Assembly (NCBI RefSeq): GCF_000003815.2
Contig: NC_049992.1
Coordinates: forward strand, 10,045,407 to 10,109,406
Length of the DNA: 64,000 bases
Reading direction: 5' to 3'
From: Branchiostoma floridae
Taxonomy: Eukaryota > Chordata > Leptocardii > Amphioxiformes > Branchiostomatidae
The notes under the pieces were generated by a model that made no database searches, had not been told where the DNA came from, and saw nothing but the letters and a program-made list of their open reading frames with translations. Positions within the stretch are counted from its first letter, which is position 1; the number at the start of each line of letters is the position of its first letter. Of this stretch, positions 58,401-64,000 are shown piece after piece. The position numbers were made by a program, and so were the translations under genes.

Positions 58401-61400
58401 TCACGAAGGCCATACAATCATGTGTCATACACTTCATGCTTCATTACGAACACTCTCAGACTGATGTAAGGATCAGGTCTTAATTGTTCCATCCATGTGT
58501 GTAAGCTATCATGAAATTTTGATTTGTGTATTCATAGACGAAGACTTGAATAACTCAAAGTTAACACAGAAGGCAATCTGTGAATAATTTGATGGGGTCA
58601 TCTAAGTTTCTGGTAGCAATTTCCTTTCTTCCATACTAGGCTTGCCAAAAGTCTTGGAACCCTTTGAATATTTCACAACCCACTTGGTTGCAGATGGGAG
58701 ACCTCTTCCTCAATGTAGCCAGGGGTCATGAGGTCATGACAATGTCAGAGTTATAGCCAAGGTCATCTTCGGAGGGAACCCTCCACACATAGACAGGATT
58801 TCTTAGGAATGACTACATACACTGCACTTGCACCATTAACTCTATCTCCTGGATTAGAGACTTTTATGTACTACAGACACGGCTTGCGTTTGGCTGTACA
58901 TGTGATAGACTATAATGTTGGGCAGCCAAAATAATCATTCTCCATCATGTATCCCTACAGAGAGAAAACGGTGGAGGAAGTTTCATGGGGGATTATACTG
59001 TTGTTAGTGATCAATGTTACTGCAAACTTTCTTCTCAATTAAGACATACATATTTGTATAAGTACATGATCAGACTACACTAACTGCCGAAACTCTAAGC
59101 CACTGGCTCACACAAACAACAGTACAGAGAGATAAAGAGAGAGGAAAAAAATCTGTAACGTCAATGTCAATGTGGTTATTTTCCGTCCTGCAGCTAAGTT
59201 CAGTTATAAGACCATACTACACTAACTGCCAAGACTGTAAGCCACTGGCTCACACAAACAACAGTACAGAGAGATAAAGAGAGAGGAAAAAAATCTGTAA
59301 CGTAAATGTCAATGTGGTTATTTTCCTTCCTGCAGCTAAGTTCAGTTATATGACACATAAGTACATGATCAGACTACACTAACTGCTAAAACTCTAAGCC
59401 ACTGGCTCACACAAACAACAGCACAGAGAGATAAAGAGAGAGGAAAAAAATCTGTAACGTCATTGCCAATGTAGTTATTTTCCGTCCTGCAGCTAAGTTC
59501 AGTTATAAGACCAGACTACACTAACTGCCGAAACTCTAAGCCACTGGCTCACACAAACAACAGCACAGAGAGATAAAAGGAGAGGGAAAAAGTCTGTAAC
59601 GTCATTGCCAATGTTGTTATTTTCCGTCCTGCAGCTAAGTTTAGTTATAAGTACATGATGAGACTACACTAACTGCCAAAACTCTAAGCTGGCTCACACA
59701 GAGTGATATTCAAGGAAAAGTCTGTACCGTCATTGTCGATGTGGTTATTTTCCGTCCTGCAGCTAAGTTCAGTGAGCCTCTTGTTGGTGTCAGCCAGCTC
59801 TGCACGGAGGGCGTTGACCTCCTGATTGGCTGACTGGATGGACCCGTCAATCCTGGATGCAAGCTGCTTGTTGTCATCAACCATTTTTCTAAACTTCGCC
59901 TTGAAAGGAGAGAAAGATTTCTTCTTGAGAACTGCTGAACTTTCTGAGAAGCTGCAAACAGTCCTCATTAAAAAGTCTGCTATGCAAGTTATCACATGTG
60001 CTTAAGTATTTTAACTTCAGAGGCATCCTCCTCTTAAGGGGGGAAGCTACAAATGTATGTAGTACTATGTAGCCATTTCTGGAGACAAATGGAAATCATT
60101 TTCTGCAACTTCTGGTTTATTTCTTGTTTACAATCCCTACAACTGTATTTCATTACTGTATGCATTTTCAAAAACATAATGCAGTGACGCACAAACCTGA
60201 CTTAAAGTTTGAACAGCTTCTTCAATTAGAATCAACTCTCTTTTGGATGAACACATTAAAAATGATCTGAAACCTTTTTTTTGCAATTCTCCATCAAATA
60301 GAATTAGAAGCTCTGGAAGTTCCTTACCTGTGCATCCACCAGTAATCGGCGCATGAGCGCCATGGAGGCCTTGAGCGTGTCGCGCTCCTTCGGTGACATG
60401 GCGTCCCCCTCTCCATCGCACTCCGAGGACTTGGGGGTGAAGATGAACTGGACAATCTGGTCATTCAGGGTATCAAGTGACTGGATTGCTGTAGGAAAGC
60501 AGAGACCACATATTGTAAGTTCGTGAACATGCATTGATGAACATCTGTGACTGATTTTAACATTAATTGTACTCCTGTAAACTCCTGCAAAAAGAACACC
60601 TCCTTTCACCAACTGCTCTTAACTCAACTGCAGTCACAATATCATCATCATCCACTGTAACAAGTATTCATGTCACCAAATACAACCTTAGATTTACAGT
60701 CAACAATTCATTATGGCTTTATGTAGAGTTTAAGTTCTAACTCACTACCAAGGTCAATTGTACAAATACACACGAATATTACTGGCTTAAGGAGGAAGTG
60801 TTTCCAATGAAACCTGACTATTGGCCTTAAATATATCATTCATAAATCCACGAGGACTGTCGCATGCAAGAGCTCTTGAAGCAATTTAAACCAGGATGTT
60901 TACCTCTCTTAACACTGTAAATGGCATACAAAAGTCAAGATCATGCACTTGGTACAAAACCTACAGAACCTTTACATACCTGTAACCACAACAAACACCA
61001 ATCATCTACATCATTATGGGGCCAATTTAGAAAGGGCTTTGTACATGTATGTTTAAACAATACAAAGCCGTAGAACGTAATAGCTATGCACAATGAAGCA
61101 AAGTCGTGAAGCTTGACAAGGCAAACAGACTTAAAATGAACACTAACCATCTTCATCGTGCTTTAAATCCTTCCTTTTTCCACTCATCTTTCACCAGAAG
61201 CAATATTCACACTTGTTCAGCAAGCAGCATGTTTTACACCACAAGAAACAAACTAGTAAGGACTCTTGTTGGACCACAAAAACCTCAGACACAGTTCGCA
61301 CAGAGGCAGGCTGCACAGCGCTAGTTGGTTCCCACCAGTTATAACTGGCTGTGTACAAATGCAGATGGTGACAATTGCACTGCCTATTTTCTATAATGTC

Positions 61401-62493
61401 AAAGTCCTCCCACCATGCCAGAGTTGCTAGGATATTGCATGCACGTGTTGTACGAGTGAAGCATTTTAATCCATTATTTCTAACACCTGACAGCAACTGC
61501 AAGGTTCTGGCAGATGAATCATCTTGTTTATAACTGATCACACACATCTATAAAACACTTCTGACAGTAGAATGAAATATATCTTCCATATCATATGTAT
61601 TTCCTCCTTAATCTTTCCTTTATGACCTATTATGCAAAGCAGGATATACATATAACGAGGGGACGACTATACTAACATAGGAATTTTAAAACAGTACCTG
61701 TTATATTATCCATATACCGCTGTGTATATATTCACTCTATATACATGTACGGAATATGGACATGTTGTCTCTTACTGTATAAAAAATCTGTTTTCAGTGA
61801 GATTTTTAATCCAACAAGACCTGTACACCATTCTAATGCAGGCATGTGCAAACAATACAGTAATGAACCATGTAATAGTAATAAATCATGCTGTTTGGTA
61901 ACTACAAGTTCATCAGTGTTGAGCACAAGGCAGCTGAGAATGCTTTGGGGAATTTGCTATATGCTTTGTGTAATTCTAGTCTCATGTGTATGCATAACTT
62001 GGTAACATATTAGATGCTCAAGTACACTATTGTTGAAAACTTTGTACCATGACCTTCGGACAAAATAACCTTGACTAACCTGTACATTTTTTAACCATAT
62101 AATTTCCTTTCACTGAACAAGATGTAACAAATACCAGACTTATGAGTGCAAGACTTGCACAAATTTTACCTTGTCCCTAAAATACATCCATAGACACCAT
62201 GAGTAACACACAAAAAAGCCACACAATATCATATAAATATACGTTCATTTTGTCGTGGTTGGAATAGCTAACGTTACGACTGAAGTACTGCAGAACTTAC
62301 TACATGCTTCAATAATGTAGAACAATTTAAGAAGAAATTGTTGATGTACCTACAAGTCTCAAAAATCAGATTTCCCTTCCATATGGTACAGACTAAGTCA
62401 CTACAATTAGTATACATCTACAGCACATTAGCCATTGATGATTGCACATAAGTACAAGGACAAACCTTGATCTTGCTCACAACAAGAATCCAT
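40248..62493 (-). CDS. KAZN: Kazrin (liprin-homology scaffold), essentially complete gene
   Basis: Minus-strand exons from 62466-62493 (possible first exon) and 60328-60488 down to 40248-40403 join in phase, about 950 aa. N-terminal coiled coil: MVDDNKQLASRIDGSIQSAN, ELARAKEALA, MKADRKRLKAEKVDLLNQMK, EKWEILKKARDSAE. Then a Ser/Pro-rich part, a basic block (KKFGSLSKVFGRNKHRKSL) and three SAM domains (QWKADHVLAWLEYTM; DHRWVSRTWLTDLGLPQY; DPLVWTNQRLIKWAQNIDLK with SGVHGALLVLEPSFNADAMA). The order and sequence match vertebrate kazrin, which binds periplakin and catenin-family junction proteins and acts in endosome transport. Two frame-keeping cassette exons and an internal alternative first exon are possible. 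The SAM2 exon has a one-base frameshift. Three exons have edge sequences duplicated in introns. Confidence 0.94.
40461..40529. repeat. Short palindromic element with CCCGGGC ends
   Basis: CCCGGGCCGTATTTTAC at the left and TACAATACAGCCCGGG at the right are imperfect inverses; CCGTATTTTAC also recurs as a direct repeat inside. It lies just 5' of the last kazrin exon's acceptor, in the intron. Confidence 0.6.
40678..40816. mobile_element. MITE with TAGAATACAACAC ends
   Basis: TAGAATACAACACAAGGTATTC on the left mirrors GAATACCCCGTGTTGTATTCTA on the right. A second inner pair is GGTTGGATC / GATCCAACC. 139 bp, ends in TA. In the kazrin last intron. Confidence 0.82.
40929..41106 (-). CDS. KAZN: Kazrin coding exon (Ser/Arg-rich tail)
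   Basis: Acceptor TTTTAG before 41106, donor GTAGGG after 40929. Encodes AALAAASGGGDSGTRPKSAS and KKGSFRRSFR. Confidence 0.88.
41980..42138. mobile_element. Element with perfect 29-bp terminal inverted repeats, next to gap
   Basis: GACATAAGAGTTTTC.. (41980-42008) and its exact inverse (42110-42138) bound a 159-bp segment. The right end abuts the N run exactly, so the assembly probably broke in a larger repeat. Confidence 0.8.
42139..42238. other. Assembly gap (100 N)
   Basis: Exactly 100 N in the kazrin intron between 41106 and 43059. Confidence 0.99.
42471..42536 (-). CDS. KAZN: Kazrin possible 66-bp cassette exon
   Basis: Acceptor CGAGTAG and donor GTAAGC flank an open frame in phase 2-2 (GNQGHSRTTWRLRLR). 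Neighbouring exons also join without it. Just inside the third assembly gap. Inference. Confidence 0.4.
43059..43225 (-). CDS. KAZN: Kazrin coding exon (SAM3)
   Basis: Acceptor TTTCCAG before 43225, donor GTGAGG after 43059; ends phase 2. Encodes SGVHGALLVLEPSFNADAMA and IIRRHLTTELNSL. Confidence 0.95.
44571..44672 (-). CDS. KAZN: Kazrin coding exon (start of SAM3)
   Basis: Acceptor AATGCAG before 44672, donor GTGGGT after 44571; 34 codons. Encodes ALHERRLQCE and DPLVWTNQRLIKWAQNIDLK. Confidence 0.94.
44661..44998. repeat. Imperfect tandem repeats overlapping a kazrin acceptor
   Basis: AGAGCTATCTGTTGCCAC occurs at about 44703, 44796 and 44958. TTCATGAAGAGCCT(G/A)CATTTA, which spans the start of the 44571-44672 exon and its acceptor, occurs at 44661 and again at 44921. 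Confidence 0.8.
45189..45422 (-). CDS. KAZN: Kazrin coding exon (SAM2) with a one-base frameshift
   Basis: Acceptor TTACAG before 45422, donor GTAAGC after 45189. The first part encodes DHRWVSRTWLTDLGLPQY; after GCG at about 45333 the reading frame shifts by one, then ESLLVDGRVLATLTRKDLEK continues in the other frame to a phase-0 end. One missing base explains this. The rest of the exon looks intact, so an assembly error or a strain polymorphism is more likely than a dead gene. Confidence 0.92.
45487..45651. mobile_element. Long near-perfect inverted repeat
   Basis: Arms of about 48 bp (ACGGTCAG(G/A)CGTTTCAAC.., TACTATCCAGTAG) meet at a TGACACTGACAAAAA loop and extend outwards less perfectly to CCAAAAAGT / ACTTTTTG. 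In the kazrin SAM1-SAM2 intron. Confidence 0.85.
46094..46286. mobile_element. GGGTAACCTATATC inverted-repeat element, intact copy
   Basis: AGTTCACCTTTATCC..GGGTAACCTATATCCATTGC is mirrored by GCAATGGATATAGGTTACCC..GGATAAAGGTGAACT. Flanked by TA on both sides, so a Tc1/mariner-type insertion is likely. Confidence 0.88.
46287..48342 (-). other. Kazrin intronic sequence
   Basis: Part of the SAM1-SAM2 intron. Apart from a (TTTG)n run at 47377-47409 I see no element or exon. Confidence 0.5.
47377..47409. repeat. (TTTG)n microsatellite
   Basis: About eight tandem TTTG units. Confidence 0.95.
48343..48455 (-). CDS. KAZN: Kazrin coding exon (end of SAM1)
   Basis: Acceptor GATTAG before 48455, donor GTAAGG after 48343. 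Encodes VLLGLSDHELESGLGINN and LHRRKLRLAIEEHR. Confidence 0.95.
48837..49057 (-). CDS. KAZN: Kazrin coding exon (start of SAM1)
   Basis: Acceptor CCCACAG before 49057, donor GTATGG after 48837; 73 codons. Encodes EVETQSGSYTLP, LPMTQWKADHVLAWLEYTMC and HCTENIKSGK. Its first ~60 bp and acceptor are repeated seven more times upstream. Confidence 0.95.
49025..49750. repeat. Minisatellite built from the 5' edge of a kazrin exon
   Basis: GCAGGGTGTA(A/G)CTACC starts eight copies at 49025 (the real exon), 49155, 49301, 49382, 49463, 49544, 49625 and 49706. The last five steps are exactly 81 bp, and alternate copies share variants (GGGGAGGG vs GGGGACAG), giving a 162-bp dimer. On the minus strand each copy keeps CCCACAG followed by the exon's first codons (EVETQSGSYTLP); in the farthest copy a change makes TAG at the third position. 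Confidence 0.95.
49904..50167 (-). CDS. KAZN: Kazrin coding exon (basic block)
   Basis: Acceptor TTTTCAG before 50167, donor GTTAGT after 49904. Encodes SRDSGLGGAKKKKSTKKFGS and VFGRNKHRKSLDPSLLE, matching kazrin's SISRVFARGKQRKSLDP. Confidence 0.93.
50507..50765 (-). CDS. KAZN: Kazrin coding exon with TPRGS repeats
   Basis: Acceptor TTGATAG before 50765, donor GTACTT after 50507. Contains three spaced copies of TPRGS(M/V)(D/E)(L/I), then STSVEFYTPEVSLSDSVQ. Low complexity, likely disordered. Confidence 0.85.
51122..51280 (-). CDS. KAZN: Kazrin coding exon (linker)
   Basis: Acceptor TCTCCAG before 51280, donor GTAATT after 51122; 53 codons, phase 0. Ser/Pro/Glu-rich (LSIAESSPRPETLGEASPLP). 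Confidence 0.85.
51662..51832 (-). CDS. KAZN: Kazrin coding exon (coiled coil)
   Basis: Acceptor CTCCAG before 51832, donor GTAGGA after 51662; 57 codons. Encodes ESDESIKQLILEKEGSEKEK and FLRQQLDQKEGLIKKLETEL. Confidence 0.93.
52288..52442. mobile_element. Non-autonomous hAT-type element with 8-bp target-site duplication
   Basis: Ends CAGTGTTCTAGCCAGCTT and AAGCTGGCTAGAATTCTG are near-inverses, flanked by CTATAAAG at 52280-52287 and 52443-52450. 155 bp. In a kazrin intron; a relative lies near 22866. Confidence 0.85.
52577..52639 (-). CDS. KAZN: Kazrin possible 63-bp cassette exon
   Basis: Acceptor TATTTTAG and donor GTAAGT flank 21 open codons in phase 0 (QNSPLPSHSTLPIIRRPESV). The flanking exons also join directly in frame, so it would be optional. 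No mammalian match recalled. Confidence 0.5.
53095..53231 (-). CDS. KAZN: Kazrin coding exon (coiled coil)
   Basis: Acceptor TCCCAG before 53231, donor GTAAGA after 53095. Encodes MKADRKRLKAEKVDLLNQMK and ELREFIRNYEMRMR, near identical to kazrin. Confidence 0.95.
53623..53835 (-). CDS. KAZN: Kazrin coding exon (coiled coil)
   Basis: Acceptor CAACAG before 53835, donor GTACAT after 53623. Encodes RQKEQEVSNLREAKLRLEED and TEHELARAKEALA. Confidence 0.93.
53836..57113 (-). other. Kazrin large intron, proximal part
   Basis: AT-rich, no exon or element recognised before the MITE at 57114. Confidence 0.5.
57114..57315. mobile_element. TACTGTAAATGCA MITE, copy C
   Basis: TACAGTAAATGCA and TGCATTTACAGTA bound about 200 bp; interior AGATTTAATTTCGCAGTAG and CACTGTAGTCTCTTACTGCC match copy A. 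Confidence 0.83.
57986..58037 (-). CDS. KAZN: Kazrin possible alternative first exon
   Basis: ATG at 58037-58035 encodes MRGSVSFRVRFGRKRRR and ends CGAG before GTATGT in phase 1, the same phase as the 59728 donor, so it can splice to the exon at 53835. Local sequence is CpG-richer. Would give a shorter protein with a very basic start, in keeping with the multiple kazrin N-termini known in mammals. Inference. Confidence 0.45.
58038..59060 (-). other. Kazrin large intron, distal part
   Basis: Sequence just above 58037 may be the 5' UTR and promoter of the alternative first exon. Otherwise nothing recognised. Confidence 0.4.
59064..59775. repeat. Tandem repeats built from the 3' edge of a kazrin exon
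   Basis: TCTGTAACGT..GGTTATTTTCCGTCCTGCAG recurs at 59152, 59294, 59451, 59593 and, as the real exon end, 59721; steps 142, 157, 142 and 128 bp. Units also share ACTACACTAACTGCC and CACTGGCTCACACAAACAAC. On the minus strand the exon has ACG/GTACAG at its donor, while the four intronic copies read ACGTTACAG. Confidence 0.93.
59728..59899 (-). CDS. KAZN: Kazrin coding exon (start of conserved coiled coil)
   Basis: Acceptor TTTCAAG before 59899, donor GTACAG after 59728; ends in phase 1. Encodes KFRKMVDDNKQLASRIDG and ALRAELADTNKRLTELS. Its last ~55 bp plus donor region recur four times downstream in the intron. Confidence 0.93.
60328..60488 (-). CDS. KAZN: Kazrin coding exon (N-terminal)
   Basis: Acceptor CTGTAG..CTACAG before 60488, donor GTAAGG after 60328. 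Encodes IQSLDTLNDQIVQFIF, ERDTLKASMALMRRLLVDAQ. Confidence 0.88.
60489..62465 (-). other. Kazrin first intron (if 62466-62493 is exon 1)
   Basis: AT-rich; no exon or element recognised. Confidence 0.4.
62466..62493 (-). CDS. KAZN: Kazrin possible first coding exon
   Basis: ATG at 62493-62491 (context TTACAATGG) encodes MDSCCEQDQ and ends CAAG before GTTTGT in phase 1, exactly what the 60488 acceptor needs. The donor is only moderate. GC is higher just upstream (62494-62720), suiting a 5' UTR. Confidence 0.45.
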
Positions 62494-64000
62494 TGTAACT
62501 GCCCAGTGTACAGCTCAGCTCTAGCACCCTCTCTAGATATGCTCTCACTCCCACCAACAGAGGAAACTTCAAGCTGTCACCCCACCCATTGAAATAAAAT
62601 CCACCAGTAACCCTCCCAGCGCTGCCACAAATGTGAAAGTTGTCCTGAAATCCCAGCCACCGGCACAACCTTTACTGTGAGAGCTTTAGGGATGAGGAAA
62701 CGCATCTGGCCCAGCGGCCCCAGCTACAAACACCATTAAGCAGTATTATGGGATGTGAAGAAACTATCGAGTTTCTGGGTATACAGAGAGCCACTTGTTT
62801 AATGTACTTTGGCCCTCTTGCAGCAATACAGCATTTGCACAGCAGGGGACCTCCTGTTACCCTTTACAATGTGGACATTTGACTCTACAAGAGAGTATAA
62901 ATAACAAATTTGTGTTTTGTTAGTACTTTCTCTTTTTCTACCAGCTCAAATTGCCCGGAAGACATGATGAACCCATCAAGCTCTTCCAAAATGTTCTCCT
63001 GCAAGCTCAAAATTTTCATACCTGTAGAAAACTCAATGCTATGTTTTTTATTCTTTTGCATCTAAGAAAAATCATCTCTGCACCTTGTGTGCAAAATGTT
63101 TCAAGAAATTTTAGCAAATCATAGTAGCCACTAAAGCACCTTATCATCTCATATGATATTCATAGTTATAAAATCTATAAATCATCCTCAGGTATCCTCA
63201 GGTAAAAACAATTCTATTGCATAAACATTATGAAATATTGAACAGAAGTAGAAATTGCTTCAGTATAACCATTACAAAGTAAGGTGTACGATGTTGAGAA
63301 TGGAAACAAAACATACTACCATGACTCCTGGTGAAGGTAGGAGAAAGCAGACCTTGTTTCATCAGACAACACTTCCTTTGTTCAACAAGCAGGAAGGAAT
63401 CTATACTTTAGTCTACTCTCCCTGGACCAAGTCAAAACACTGGGGCATGTCCTCATTTCCTACAGGTTTGAAAGACAAGCTGCACGCTGCAAGTAAAACA
63501 CCTGCTGTACATCTTCATTATTCTACAAGAAGTCTAAGAACTAAGACTTTTCTTAGCATGATGTCTGAGACAAACTTTAACAGTATGTCTAACCAAAAGT
63601 GTATGTGTATATCTTACAGTGAACACAATTAAATATACAGTTTTCAGATGCTTTTCATTCCCTTGCACACAGATACACTGGGAATGTGTCTGATAACTAA
63701 CAGTAATTGTACCAACATGACACATGATTTATAAGTCTTTCGTTGTATTGACTGACAATATAACTTACATGTATATGCAACAATGCCAGAATACATATAT
63801 AAGAAGCTCCCCCTATCAACTTTTCTAAGATCTGCAGTGCCTATGTTATTGCAGGATACATATCTTCGTACATGTACTATGTTAAGTATATTTTCCTATA
63901 TACGATATTGCCCACCCACATTGGGCATACAGACTACGAACACAAAGCCAATGTTAGCATGTACATGTACTAAACGTACTTAGTGTGTAGTGTTAAAGAA
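62494..64000. other. Upstream region of kazrin
   Basis: 62494-62720 is GC-richer and may be 5' UTR or promoter. Beyond that AT-rich with no recognised gene. Confidence 0.35.

Overview
The window looks like chordate-type invertebrate nuclear DNA, most probably amphioxus (Branchiostoma). Genes are split by many GT-AG introns, the proteins are closest to vertebrate orthologues, and introns and spacers are full of short inverted-repeat DNA elements. Three 100-N runs (33083-33182, 36549-36648, 42139-42238) mark a draft assembly. Species and orthologue calls come from reading translations and recalling families; no search was run.

Layout: (1) 1-592, minus: first coding exon of a BTB/BACK kelch-like protein, cut by the window edge, with a 5' UTR exon ending at 1841. 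(2) 4905-9832, minus: complete six-exon M6PR (cation-dependent mannose-6-phosphate receptor, 270 aa). (3) 9833-10641: head-to-head promoter region with a TCTCGCGAGA element. (4) 10642-20878, plus: complete KIF17 (kinesin-2, about 895 aa) in 11 exons, with one optional exon. (5) 25189-36261, plus: an unrecognised four-exon gene encoding a charged 395-aa protein. (6) 40248-62493, minus: kazrin (KAZN), about 20 exons with an N-terminal coiled coil, three SAM (liprin-homology) domains, two possible first exons and two possible cassette exons. Genes 5 and 6 converge, with candidate poly(A) signals about 100 bp apart near 37.6 kb.

The genes do not form one pathway. M6PR carries lysosomal hydrolases, KIF17 is a ciliary/dendritic motor, and kazrin is a junction and endosome scaffold. 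M6PR and KIF17 probably share promoter sequence, and KIF17 intron 1 holds a near-consensus RFX X-box, as expected for a ciliary gene.

The most unusual feature is in kazrin. Three of its exons have an edge, splice site included, copied in tandem into the neighbouring intron: the 3' end of the 59.7-59.9 kb exon (four extra copies, donor altered in each), the 5' end of the 48.8-49.06 kb exon (seven extra copies, mostly an exact 81-bp period alternating as a 162-bp dimer, acceptor kept) and the 5' end of the 44.6 kb exon (one extra acceptor copy). KIF17 exon 3 shows a weaker version. There are also at least ten inverted-repeat elements, several with visible target-site duplications, and a one-base frameshift in the kazrin SAM2 exon.
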